A stretch of DNA of 9,395 bases from Treponema sp. (lineage in GTDB: Bacteria; Spirochaetota; Spirochaetia; Treponematales; Breznakiellaceae). Shown here piece by piece: positions 1 through 6,534 of this stretch. The number at the start of each line of letters is the position of its first letter. Positions within the stretch are counted from its first letter, which is position 1. Under the pieces are notes generated by a model. The model did no database searches and was not told where the DNA came from. It saw only the letters and a list, made by a program, of their open reading frames with translations. Where the stretch lies: the NCBI GenBank assembly GCA_031255615.1, contig JAIRSD010000220.1, forward strand, positions 1 through 9,395. The letters run 5' to 3'. Position numbers and translations under genes: made by a program.

Positions 1-1
1 C

Positions 2-154
2 GTGGGGTTCCGGTCCCGCGACTGGGTGGATGTGGCGGCCATTGCCGCGGAATTTGGCGGCGGGGGCCATAAAAACGCCGCCGGTTTTGCCGCCGACGCC
101 CGGATTGCCGATCTAAAACCGAAAATAATTGCCCGTTTCGAAAAGATTTTTTAG
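2..154 (+). CDS. nrnA: DHH/DHHA1 phosphoesterase, C-terminal end (NrnA-like oligoribonuclease/pAp phosphatase), partial
   Basis: Only the last 50 codons are inside the window; the gene begins to the left, and the frame runs from base 2 to a TAG at 152-154. The visible peptide contains VAAIAAEFGGGGHKNAAGF, the glycine-rich GGGHxxAAG signature of the DHHA1 substrate-binding domain, followed by a short amphipathic tail ending FEKIF. In the NrnA family this C-terminal domain binds the nucleotide while the N-terminal DHH domain, not visible here, carries the metal-binding catalytic residues. Such enzymes degrade very short RNAs and dephosphorylate pAp in the cytoplasm. The DHHA1 signature is seen directly; NrnA rather than another DHH-family phosphoesterase is inference from the compact ending. 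No clear rho-independent terminator follows the stop. Confidence 0.8.
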   Translation: MGFRSRDWVDVAAIAAEFGGGGHKNAAGFAADARIADLKPKIIARFEKIF

Positions 155-313
155 GCCCCCGGGAATCCGGCTGTTTCCAATCGAATAGAAGGCCGCCCGT
201 TACCTGGGCAGCCGTCCTCCCGCGCCCATTCCTTCAGATTCCGCCTTACGATGGACACCCTTTTTCTTCGGTTAGTAGGCCGCTTGGCCTAAAAATCAGA
301 TATAGGACGGAAG

Positions 314-430
314 AAATTTACCACCAAGGCGAAGAAGGCACACGAAGGCGGGGAAAGGAAGCGCATATACATTCCTTCATGTTCCTGGCGAGCCGTAGTT
401 CGCCTTGGTGCGCCTTAGTGGTTAAAATTC
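314..430. repeat. Imperfect inverted repeat between nrnA and the XRE gene
   Basis: The gene-free stretch 155-478 contains an inverted repeat. The left arm at 314-331 (A/T run, then ACCACCAAGGCG) pairs with the right arm at 411-430 (CGCCTTAGTGGT, then a T/A run) with one or two mismatches. Around these, AAGGCG-like words recur (326-331, 334-339, 345-350, and CGCCTT at 401-406 and 411-416), and an inner AAGGAA/TTCCTT pair can extend the stem. The ACCACCAAGGC... wording resembles dispersed intergenic repeats I recall from many environmental bacteria, but that is from memory only. The rest of 155-478 shows just a 6-bp hairpin at 276-291 (TAGGCC/GGCCTA) without a T-run; I see no gene or clear promoter. 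Confidence 0.5.
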
Positions 431-478
431 CCGTTCCCGGTTGTTCCGCTTATCCGGTGATGTAGTGTAAGCAAGGTG

Positions 479-835
479 CTAGTTTTCCCTGTCTTTGGGG
501 AGGTAGACGCTCATCCATTCGGCGGCCATTTTTTGGAACATATCGACAAAGTCTTCCCGATAGACGCTGAAGGGGTCTTGTTCGTACTGATCGGCAAGGA
601 ACTCGGAGAGGAAAAACTGGAAGGGCTGGACCCGCAGGGCGCCGGCAAATTTCGCCAAGGTCTCCGGGGAAACCCATTTTCTGCAATTCTCAATGTCGTT
701 AATAAAGTTGTGGGTAAGGCCGGTTTTTGTGGAAAGTTCAAGCTGAGAAATATTCTGCGATTCCCTTAGACGCCTCAGGTTCCGGGCAAAGATACGCCGT
801 ATCTCCAGGCCGTGATTCTCAGTCTCCGTACTCAT
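479..835 (-). CDS. XRE/Cro-C1-type helix-turn-helix DNA-binding protein
   Basis: With the start at 835 the protein has 118 residues. Residues about 15-75 form a classic XRE fold: a first helix RNLRRLRES, the HTH proper SQLELSTKTGLTHNFINDIE (ISQ...LA/ST...GLT...I..IE pattern), then WVSPETLAKFAGALRV leading to QPFQFF. The remaining 40 residues are acidic and aromatic (residues 77-118) and resemble no ligand-binding domain I know. It is likely a small cytoplasmic transcriptional regulator; its target is unknown. The frame stays open to an ATG at 901, which would add 22 residues. I prefer 835 because the extension contains codons atypical of this DNA (ATA, CCA, tandem AGA) and is not needed for the fold, but neither start has a strong Shine-Dalgarno sequence. 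The gene is monocistronic, far from its neighbours on both sides. Confidence 0.82.
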   Translation of the reverse strand: MSTETENHGLEIRRIFARNLRRLRESQNISQLELSTKTGLTHNFINDIENCRKWVSPETLAKFAGALRVQPFQFFLSEFLADQYEQDPFSVYREDFVDMFQKMAAEWMSVYLPKDREN

Positions 836-1008
836 CCGCTGATATCTTCTCTTAGGGGCGGTTTCCCGGCAAAGGTCTATTGGCTTGATATTCACCGCCA
901 TTGGTTTTTTTCATTGCAGTTCCGTGTCCCGTCCCCGCCCTGGGCTTAGGCCGCCCCGGAACCTCGACAAGACAGTCCCCGAAAAGCCGCGAATTTTGGG
1001 AGGGGAAT

Positions 1009-1284
1009 ATGGCGCGGAGGAATTTTCGACACGGAAAATGCGGGGGGCCGGATTTTCATTCTCCCCGGCCGGGGGAACGGTTTATCAAGACCATGGAAAC
1101 GGAAGGGCTGACAAGAGGGCCGCCCGTCAATCCGGGAGGCAGGCGAAGACTGGCGCGGGAACGGAGTCTGGAGAAACCACGGGGGCCCGTGTATGGCCGC
1201 TTGCCTGCGGCAGGTCCCGTACAATCATGCTATGTAATATGTTTATGTTATCCCTTCTATATCTTTCCGCAGTCGAAATTCTGA
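1009..1284 (+). CDS. Doubtful small ORF with a strong ribosome-binding site
   Basis: An ATG at 1009 is preceded by GGGAGGGGAAT, a near-ideal Shine-Dalgarno sequence at good spacing, and opens a 91-codon frame ending with TGA at 1282-1284. The product would be very basic (segments such as GGRRRLARERSLEK) and ends in a Cys/Tyr/Phe-rich stretch. I recognise no family. Purine-rich runs are common in this GC-rich DNA, so the ribosome-binding site may be chance. The amino-acid composition is not convincing, and base composition shifts to AT-rich over the last 60 bases. It lies in the gene-free stretch 902-1518. Treat it as a candidate only. Confidence 0.15.
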   Translation: MARRNFRHGKCGGPDFHSPRPGERFIKTMETEGLTRGPPVNPGGRRRLARERSLEKPRGPVYGRLPAAGPVQSCYVICLCYPFYIFPQSKF

Positions 1285-1359
1285 AATTGATGTTTGGACT
1301 CCCGCGGCATCCTATGCGCCCCGATTCGGCGATCCTTCCATCGATCTTTCCATAATGGA

Positions 1360-1392
1360 CTTGTTCAATAACCCGGTTGGCTATCGAACAAG
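1360..1392. repeat. Imperfect hairpin, TTGTTC...GAACAA arms
   Basis: CTTGTTC at 1360-1366 pairs with GAACAAG at 1386-1392. After one A/C mismatch, ATA/TAT and CC/GG continue the stem across about 33 bases. The TTGTTC/GAACAA arms reappear in the hairpin at 1451-1480, so the two may be relatives. The role is unknown; it lies beyond the glgA terminator for transcripts on the minus strand. Confidence 0.45.
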
Positions 1393-1403
1393 CCGTGCGA
1401 AAA

Positions 1404-1435
1404 ACGTGGATTCCCCGAAGGAATCCGTGTTTTTT
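1404..1435. terminator. Bidirectional rho-independent terminator ending the paaK-ACT-glgA operon
   Basis: The stem 1404-1414 pairs with 1420-1430: seven Watson-Crick pairs GGATTCC/GGAATCC, two G-U wobbles, then A-U and C-G at the base. The loop is five bases (CCGAA on plus, TTCGG on minus). On the plus strand a run of six T (1430-1435) and a second T-run follow. On the minus strand five T (complement of 1400-1404) follow the stem. It lies about 90 bases past the glgA stop and is the natural end of the minus-strand operon. No solid plus-strand gene is seen that would need it, except the doubtful ORF at 1009-1284. Confidence 0.72.
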
Positions 1436-1450
1436 CGTTTTTAAGCGGTT

Positions 1451-1480
1451 GTTGTTCAGAAACTGAAGTTTCTGAACAAC
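1451..1480. repeat. Perfect 13-bp hairpin downstream of glgA
   Basis: GTTGTTCAGAAAC (1451-1463) and its exact reverse complement (1468-1480) enclose a 4-base loop. It stands about 40 bases past the glgA stop and before the terminator. It has no T-run on the minus side, so it is not itself a classic terminator. It could protect the 3' end of the operon mRNA, bind a protein, or be a dispersed palindrome. Confidence 0.6.
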
Positions 1481-1518
1481 TCTAATACCGGTTTGTTGGA
1501 GCGAAGCCTGGGTGTTTT

Positions 1519-3033
1519 TTAACGCGGCTGTCCCGGCGGCGCGGCTTTGGCGCGGCGGCAGCTTTCGTAAAGATCGATATATTTTTTCGCGGATTTTTCC
1601 CAGGAAAAGTCCTTCTTCATTCCCCGCTGCCGCATGGCTTCGATCTGGGGTCTGCAGTTGTACCAGGCCCAAACCGCCCAGCCTACGGTGTCGTATATCG
1701 CTCCGGGATTAAGGTCGTCGAACATAAATCCTGTGCCTTCTCCGGTTTCCTGGTTGAAATTTTCCACCGTATCCGTAAGGCCCCCGGTGTTCCGCACGAT
1801 GGGCAGGGTGCCGTAGACCAGAGAGTACATCTGGTTGAGGCCGCAGGGTTCGTAACGGCTGGGCATGAGGAAGAAATCGCTTCCCGCCTCGATGAGGTGG
1901 CTTAGTTCTTCCCGGTAACCGATGCAGCATTTGAAATTTGGAAGCCGGGAGGCCAGGTTCCGCGCTTCCTGTTCGCACCAGGATTCGCCGGAGCCCAGAA
2001 GGGCAAGCTGCAGCTTCATGTCCTGGCAGATGGCCCAGGCGGAACCGTAGCCGGGGCCGAAGAGCTGGCCCACCCCCTTTTGATCGGTCAGGCGGGTGAC
2101 CATGCCGACAAGGGGCGTCTCCGCGTCTATGGGAAGGCCGAATTCCTCTTGCAGCCTTTGCTTGGCCCGGGCCTTTCCTTCCCGGCAACTGGAGGCGTTG
2201 TATGTTTGGGGGAGGTATTTGTCCCGGGAGGGGTTCCAGACCGCCGTATCGATGCCGTTCAGGATCCCCGCGTAGTCGGCGGAACGGTAGCGCAGCACCC
2301 CGTCCAGATGGAAGCCGTGGGCCTGGGTTTTCGTTTCCTCCGCGTAATGGGGGGATACGGTGCTGAGTTTGTCCGCGCTGTAGAGGCCGGCCTTGAGGAG
2401 GTTCATCATATCCCAATCCTCAAAACCCGCGTTATAAAACACGTCCCAGCCCAGGCCCGCGTAGTCGAAATTGTCCTTGCCGTAGACTCCCTGGTAGCCC
2501 AGGTTATGGATGGTCAGCATCGATGAGGTTCCGGCGAATTCCCCCCGCTCCCCCAGGGGCCGTTCCCAGTATTTCAGGTAGACGTTTGTCATGGCGGTAG
2601 GCCAGTCGTGGGAGTGGAGAATATCGGGGAACCAGCCGATCTTGCGGCAGAGCTGAAACACCGAGCGGCTGAAGAAGATGAAACGTTGGGGATTATCCAG
2701 AAAGTCCGGTTCCCACGGATTCCCGTAGATCCCCTCCCTGCCGAAAAACCGCTCGTGGTCAATAAAATAGACCGGAACGGGGTATCCCTTGGCGGAACCC
2801 GGCAGATCGGCGCGGTAGACGGCGCACCACTCCTCTCTGCCGCCCAGGGGAACTCCCATGGCCCCCTCCAGGGGCTCGATGCCGGCCCGGTCGATGCCGT
2901 AGTAACGGGGAAGGACGATCCGCACGTCGTGGCCCAATTTTGCCAGGGTGATGGAAAGGGCGGAAACCATGTCCGCCAGACCGCCGGTCTTGGCGTAGGG
3001 GTGGGCCTCGCTGGAGGCCATGAGGATTTTCAT
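1519..3033 (-). CDS. glgA: Glycogen synthase, ADP-glucose type (GT5)
   Basis: At 504 residues this is slightly longer than the usual ~480 of bacterial GlgA. It transfers glucose from ADP-glucose to the growing alpha-1,4-glucan in the cytoplasm. Visible family signatures: K15-TGGLAD (nucleotide-sugar-binding lysine loop), HSHDWPT at 140-146, TIHNLGYQG at 174-182, NGID at 259-262, R314-LTDQK319-G (phosphate-binding Arg and Lys), E395-PCGL (acceptor-site glutamate of retaining GT-B enzymes) and TGGLTDTV at 416-423. The C-terminal helix FSWEKSAKKYIDLYE closes the GT-B fold; the last ~12 residues look like a non-conserved tail. The start ATG at 3033 gives the canonical MKILMASSEAHPYAKTGG opening. 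Only a weak ribosome-binding site (ACGGTAA) precedes it, and it lies 13 bases after the ACT gene's stop, so translational coupling is likely. It is the last gene of the operon. No other glg gene is visible. Confidence 0.96.
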   Translation of the reverse strand: MKILMASSEAHPYAKTGGLADMVSALSITLAKLGHDVRIVLPRYYGIDRAGIEPLEGAMGVPLGGREEWCAVYRADLPGSAKGYPVPVYFIDHERFFGREGIYGNPWEPDFLDNPQRFIFFSRSVFQLCRKIGWFPDILHSHDWPTAMTNVYLKYWERPLGERGEFAGTSSMLTIHNLGYQGVYGKDNFDYAGLGWDVFYNAGFEDWDMMNLLKAGLYSADKLSTVSPHYAEETKTQAHGFHLDGVLRYRSADYAGILNGIDTAVWNPSRDKYLPQTYNASSCREGKARAKQRLQEEFGLPIDAETPLVGMVTRLTDQKGVGQLFGPGYGSAWAICQDMKLQLALLGSGESWCEQEARNLASRLPNFKCCIGYREELSHLIEAGSDFFLMPSRYEPCGLNQMYSLVYGTLPIVRNTGGLTDTVENFNQETGEGTGFMFDDLNPGAIYDTVGWAVWAWYNCRPQIEAMRQRGMKKDFSWEKSAKKYIDLYESCRRAKAAPPGQPR

Positions 3034-3046
3034 AAATTAATTACCG

Positions 3047-3463
3047 TTAAAAATCTTCCACCGTGGAAAGGCCGTTTTCCTTGATGATGGCAAGCCCCTT
3101 GTTGTGATCCGCCAGTTTAAAAATCACCACGGCCTTACCGACCTTTCCCTCCAGGGAGGAGTAGAGATATTCGATGTTTATCTGGGATTTCCGGAAAAAT
3201 TCCATGATCCGGGCGAGACTCCCCGGACTGTCCTCGATCTCCACCACCGCCACATCGGAAATTCTGGTGGTAAAGCCGCCGCGATTCAACGCCTGCAATG
3301 CGTCGTCGCACCTATCGACAATGAGCCGCAGGATGCCGAAATCCGCGGTATCCGCGATGCTGATGGCCCGAATATTGATTCCCGCATCGGCCAAGGTCCC
3401 GGTTACGTCGGCAAGCCGGCCCGCGTTATTCTCAAGAAAAACCGAAATTTGTTTGATACCCAT
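3047..3463 (-). CDS. Tandem ACT-domain protein, probable aromatic amino-acid sensor
   Basis: The 138 residues are almost entirely two ACT domains. ACT-1 (about 5-50) has ISVFLENNAGRLADVTGTLADAGINI; ACT-2 (about 71-118) has VVEIEDSPGSLARIMEFFRKSQINI. Both show the beta-alpha-beta signature with the ligand-loop glycine (G15, G81). There is no catalytic or DNA-binding domain, so it probably acts by binding a small molecule, typically an amino acid, and a protein partner. Stand-alone double-ACT proteins often sit beside phenylacetate-CoA ligase genes in anaerobes; a link to aromatic amino-acid breakdown is inference from that pattern and from the gene just upstream. The start at 3463 has the excellent ribosome-binding site AAGGAAGGA, which begins within the TAA of paaK-1; the gap is 11 bases. 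Confidence 0.92.
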   Translation of the reverse strand: MGIKQISVFLENNAGRLADVTGTLADAGINIRAISIADTADFGILRLIVDRCDDALQALNRGGFTTRISDVAVVEIEDSPGSLARIMEFFRKSQINIEYLYSSLEGKVGKAVVIFKLADHNKGLAIIKENGLSTVEDF

Positions 3464-3474
3464 GCTATCCTTCC

Positions 3475-4776
3475 TTATATTGCCCGGTTGTCAATAACCC
3501 GTTTGGCTTTGCCGATGGACCGCTCAATGGTCTTTGGTTCTACCAGTTTTACTCTGACTGAAATTTGGAGTCTGCTCTTCATTACATTTTCGATCCGGTT
3601 CCGCAGGACTTCAAGGCCCTTGGTTTCGTCGCTGAAGACTTCCTTCTTAACTTCCACCTGGAGTTCCACATCGTCCAGGCGGCCTTCCCCCCGGTTTACC
3701 ACGATAAGGTACTGGGGTTCGGTTCCTTCGATTTCGATAAGGGCCTGTTCAATCTGGCTGGGGAACACGTTGACCCCCCGGATGATGAGCATGTCGTCGG
3801 TGCGGCCGAAGAGCCGGTGCATCCGCAGGGTGGTTCTGCCGCAGGAACAGGCTTCGTTTTTCAGGAAGGTTATGTCCCTGGTCCGGTAGCGGAGCAGAGG
3901 GGTGCCCTCCTTGGTAAGGGTGGTAAAGACCAGTTCCCCCTTTTCACCGGGGGGCAGGACCTTCCCGGTCTCGGGATCGATGATCTCCGGATAGAAAAAG
4001 TCCTCGTTGATGTGGAGTCCGTCCTGGGCTTCGCACTCAAAGGAGACGCCGGGGCCGATGATCTCCGTAAGTCCGTAAATGTCGTAGGCCTTCATCCCGT
4101 AGCGGTTTTCGATCTCCTTCCGCATGTTCTCGCTCCAGGGTTCCGCCCCAAAACAGCCCTTGCTGATGGGGAGTTTGTGAAGGTCGATGCCGGCCTCCGC
4201 CGCCTCTTCCGCCATGTAGAGGGCGTAGGAGGGGGTGCAGGTGAGCATGGTGGAATTGAAATCCTGCATGACCATAAGCTGCCGGGCGGTGTTCCCCGAC
4301 GACATGGGCAGCACCTCCGCGCCGATATTCAGGGCCCCGTAATGGGCCCCCGGCCCGCCGGTAAAGAGTCCGTAGCCGTAGCAGTTCTGCACGATGTCGT
4401 CCTTGGTGCAGCCCGCCGCCGCCATAGTCCGGGCCATAGACTCCCGCCAAATATTGATGTCCTTCATGGTATATTCGTCCACCACCGGTTTGCCGGTAGT
4501 GCCGGAACTCATGTGGACCTCCACAATCCGGTCCTTGGGACAGGCTAGAAGACCGTGCGGGTAATTGGTGCGCAGATCCTCTTTGGTGGTAAAGGGCAGT
4601 CTTTCTATATCTTTTAGGCTATGAATGTCCGTGGGCTTTATGCTCAGGGCGTCCATTTTCTCCCGATAAAAGGCCACGTTGGCGTAAAGCATTTCTACCA
4701 GATTCTTAAGGTTGGCAAGTTGGAGCTTTTGCCGGGCCGCCGGATCCATGCACTCGTACTCAGGATTGAAAATCAT
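3475..4776 (-). CDS. paaK: Phenylacetate-CoA ligase family, first copy (paaK-1)
   Basis: A 433-residue AMP-forming aryl-acid:CoA ligase of the compact PaaK type. It activates an aryl acid with ATP to the acyl-adenylate, then transfers it to CoA. Motifs in order: SSGTTGKP at 90-97 (P-loop); YGLTEIIGPG at 234-243; RYRTRD at 296-301; a CxCGR pair, C310 and C312; GRTDDMLIIRGVNVFPSQIE at 324-343 (hinge and C-terminal swivel domain); and GKAKRVIDNR near the end with K423 as the expected catalytic lysine. The enzyme looks complete. The natural substrate cannot be read from sequence; phenylacetate or indoleacetate are the family's usual ones. The start at 4776 has AAGGAAGGA seven bases or so upstream and is the first gene of the operon with the ACT gene and glgA. 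A paralogue (paaK-2) lies upstream on the same strand. Confidence 0.94.
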   Translation of the reverse strand: MIFNPEYECMDPAARQKLQLANLKNLVEMLYANVAFYREKMDALSIKPTDIHSLKDIERLPFTTKEDLRTNYPHGLLACPKDRIVEVHMSSGTTGKPVVDEYTMKDINIWRESMARTMAAAGCTKDDIVQNCYGYGLFTGGPGAHYGALNIGAEVLPMSSGNTARQLMVMQDFNSTMLTCTPSYALYMAEEAAEAGIDLHKLPISKGCFGAEPWSENMRKEIENRYGMKAYDIYGLTEIIGPGVSFECEAQDGLHINEDFFYPEIIDPETGKVLPPGEKGELVFTTLTKEGTPLLRYRTRDITFLKNEACSCGRTTLRMHRLFGRTDDMLIIRGVNVFPSQIEQALIEIEGTEPQYLIVVNRGEGRLDDVELQVEVKKEVFSDETKGLEVLRNRIENVMKSRLQISVRVKLVEPKTIERSIGKAKRVIDNRAI

Positions 4777-4820
4777 AGTTCCTTCCTTATCATAATGAAG
4801 CTAAAAAGTGTAGAAATTTT

Positions 4821-4849
4821 ATTCTATCAGCGAAACGGTCTTGTGATAA
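4821..4849 (-). promoter_or_regulatory. Candidate sigma-70-type promoter of the paaK-1/ACT/glgA operon
   Basis: Read on the minus strand: TTATCA (4849-4844, 4 of 6 to TTGACA), a 17-base spacer, then TAGAAT (4826-4821, 5 of 6 to TATAAT). Transcription would begin near 4814, about 38 bases before the paaK-1 ATG. The segment 4795-4850 is AT-rich in otherwise GC-rich DNA. It lies between repeat A and paaK-1, so the operon need not depend on read-through from paaK-2. Confidence 0.45.
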
Positions 4850-4879
4850 GGGCTTGCGCGGCGGTTTTTGTTTAGAGAG

Positions 4880-5140
4880 CCCCGGTCCGCCCCTGGCGCA
4901 GCCCAGGAACGGCGGGGAACAGCGAAGGCGAAGGCCGTGCCGCATACATACCGAACCAAAAAGGCTGCGCCTTTTTGGTTTTCGGAGTTCGTGGGGCTTT
5001 GCCCCACGAACTCCATCCACCCCGCAGGCGGGGCCGGATGCGAAGCCGCAGCCCTCAACCGGAGGTTGCCTTGATAGCCCGGTTTTTTGCGGCCCTCCGC
5101 AGGCGAGAGCTGCAAAAAATGCGCCCACCATACATTCACT
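4880..5140 (-). repeat. Composite palindromic repeat, copy A
   Basis: Non-coding stretch filling most of the gap between paaK-2 and paaK-1. Read on the minus strand the order is: GGGCGCAT; hairpin P1 (5083-5119, 11-bp stem with one G-U, enlarged 15-base loop); CCGGGCTATC; hairpin P2 (5056-5068, 5-bp stem, loop 5061-5063); a linker containing TCCGGCCCCGCCTGCGG; hairpin P3 (4984-5014, perfect 14-bp stem, 3-base loop); hairpin P4 (4951-4985, 5+10 bp with a 2-base bulge, 3-base loop), directly abutting P3; then CCTTCGC- and GCGCCAGGGG-containing sequence. 31 bases at 5063-5093 are identical to 6776-6806 in copy B. The left limit near 4880 is approximate, set where likeness to copy B fades. Confidence 0.8.
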
Positions 5141-5144
5141 ACGC

Positions 5145-5168
5145 GGCGTCTCGTAAACCGAGACGGCC
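5145..5168 (-). terminator. Hairpin just downstream of paaK-2, weak terminator candidate
   Basis: On the minus strand GTCTCG and CGAGAC enclose a 5-base loop, and GGC/GCC extends the stem after a one-base bulge. It starts about five bases after the paaK-2 stop (5173). No T-run follows, so efficient rho-independent termination is doubtful; it may only stabilise the mRNA end. Confidence 0.3.
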
Positions 5169-5172
5169 GGGC

Positions 5173-6486
5173 CTACACGTCGATGGGCCTGTTGTCAATA
5201 ACCCGCTTCGCCTTGCCCTCCGACACGGGGAGGCTGCCCCCCTCGTGGAGTTCCACCCGGGGGTTGATCGTGATGGAAGCCTGGATGGTCTGGCGGATTT
5301 TTTCCCGCAGCGCGTTCAGGGGCCGGGTGTCGTCCATGAAGATGTGCGGCCCCACCTCTACCTTTACGGTGAGCCGGTCCAGGACCCCCTCTTTTTCCAC
5401 CTGGATAAGGTAGTTGTTCCCCACTTCCTTCATGGCCATGACCACTTCTTCAATCTGGCTGGGGAAGACGTTTACCCCGTTGATGATGAGCATATCGTCG
5501 GTGCGGCCGGTGATCCGGCGAAGCCGGCGGTGGGTGCGGCCGCAGGGGCAGGGGTCGGTGTAAAAGCCGGACAGGTCCCTGGTGCGGTACCGCAGAATCG
5601 GCGTGGCCTCCCGGCACAGGCAGGTAAGGACCAGTTCTCCCTGTTCCCCCTCCGGGACCGGTTCCATGGTGTCGGGATCGATGATCTCGCCGATGTAGCG
5701 ATCCTCCCACAGGTGGAGGCCGTTTTTGGCCTGGCATTCAAAGGCCACTCCGGGGCCGTTCATTTCCGAAAGGCCGTAGGAGTTGTACACGTCGATTCCC
5801 AGAAGCTCCTCGATCCGCCGGCGGGTGTCCTCCGAATAGGGTTCGGCCCCCGCAAAGGCCCTGCGGAGCTTGATGCTGTCCCGGCTGACCCCCTCCTCCT
5901 TCATCCGGGCCTCCACATGGAGCAGGAAGCTGGGGGTGGCGTGGACCACGGTGGTTCCAAAGTCCTGCATCAGCCGGAACTGCCGGGCGGTGTTTCCCGG
6001 CCCGGAGGGGATCACCAGCATCCCCACTTCCTCCCCCCCGGCGTGGAAGCCCAGGCCGCCGGTAAAAAGGCCGTAGGTTATCATGTTCTGGAACACGTCG
6101 GCCCTGGTGCAGCCCGTACCATAGATGCAGCGGGCCACATTGTCGGTCCAGCGGCGTATATCCTCCCGGCTAAAATAGATCGTCGTCGGAACACCCGTAG
6201 TACCGCTGGAGGCGTGGAGCCGGATCACCTCCTCCCGGGGGATGCTCAAAAAACCATAGGGAAAACCATCCCGCAGGTCCTGCTTGGTGGTGTAGGGAAT
6301 CCGCCTCAGGTCGGCCAGACTCTTGATGTCGCCGGGATCCGTAATTCCCGCCTTTCCCAGCCGCTCCTGGTAAAAAGCGGTCCGCAGTGCAAAGCCCACG
6401 GTTTCCCTTAGCTTGGCAAGTTGCAGGGCCTCCAGCTCCGGGCGGGGCAGGGTCTCCATTTCGGGACTCCAGTATTGGTACTTCAT
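5173..6486 (-). CDS. paaK: Phenylacetate-CoA ligase family, second copy (paaK-2)
   Basis: With the start at 6486 the protein has 437 residues and the same layout as paaK-1: SSGTTGVP at 93-100, YGLSEMNGPG at 237-246, RYRTRD at 299-304, CPCGR with C313 and C315, GRTDDMLIINGVNVFPSQIE at 327-346, and GKAKRVIDNR with K425 as the expected catalytic lysine. It appears intact. The differing substrate-pocket stretch (SYGLSEMNG against IYGLTEIIG) suggests a related but not identical aryl acid. The frame stays open up to 6933, but that extension is repeat B and promoter DNA. The MKYQYWSPEMETLP opening matches the family start and aligns with MIFNPEYECM of paaK-1. ATG 6486 has no Shine-Dalgarno sequence, whereas the in-frame ATG nine codons later (6459) has GGAG seven bases before it, so it could be an alternative start. 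It is divergent from the hydrolase gene. Confidence 0.93.
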   Translation of the reverse strand: MKYQYWSPEMETLPRPELEALQLAKLRETVGFALRTAFYQERLGKAGITDPGDIKSLADLRRIPYTTKQDLRDGFPYGFLSIPREEVIRLHASSGTTGVPTTIYFSREDIRRWTDNVARCIYGTGCTRADVFQNMITYGLFTGGLGFHAGGEEVGMLVIPSGPGNTARQFRLMQDFGTTVVHATPSFLLHVEARMKEEGVSRDSIKLRRAFAGAEPYSEDTRRRIEELLGIDVYNSYGLSEMNGPGVAFECQAKNGLHLWEDRYIGEIIDPDTMEPVPEGEQGELVLTCLCREATPILRYRTRDLSGFYTDPCPCGRTHRRLRRITGRTDDMLIINGVNVFPSQIEEVVMAMKEVGNNYLIQVEKEGVLDRLTVKVEVGPHIFMDDTRPLNALREKIRQTIQASITINPRVELHEGGSLPVSEGKAKRVIDNRPIDV

Positions 6487-6494
6487 GGGGAAAG

Positions 6495-6503
6495 ATTTTA
6501 GCA
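6495..6503 (-). promoter_or_regulatory. Candidate extended -10 promoter of paaK-2, possibly leaderless
   Basis: The minus strand reads TGCTAAAAT (6503-6495), an extended -10 (TGn plus TAAAAT, 5 of 6 to consensus), with no recognisable -35. The hexamer ends eight bases before the ATG at 6486, so the predicted transcript would begin at or next to the start codon. That agrees with the missing ribosome-binding site. Confidence 0.3.
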
Positions 6504-6534
6504 GGTTGAGAAACTTTGCGCCACTTCCTTCGGC

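Larger units (their letters stand above)
902..1518. other. Long intergenic region between the XRE gene and glgA
   Basis: Over 600 bases without a convincing gene. Frames on both strands give low-complexity Arg/Pro/Gly-rich peptides typical of chance ORFs in GC-rich DNA. Items seen: the doubtful ORF at 1009-1284; a small hairpin at 1178-1191 (CACGGG/CCCGTG); an AT-rich segment at about 1225-1300; and three hairpins in 1360-1480, listed separately. I could not identify a tRNA, tmRNA, SRP RNA or riboswitch. The XRE promoter must lie at the left end on the minus strand, but no good -35/-10 pair stands out. Confidence 0.5.

Noticed and set aside
1100..1250. Structured RNA gene such as SRP RNA or a riboswitch
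   Set aside because: Only short GC stems (for example 1178-1191) are present; no conserved SRP, tRNA, tmRNA or known riboswitch core could be matched.
4880..5140. Integron attC recombination sites as an explanation for the palindromic repeats
   Set aside because: attC sites also keep structure over sequence, but I see no GTTRRRY core at the ends, the conserved part here is the central linker, and the neighbouring genes are not gene cassettes.
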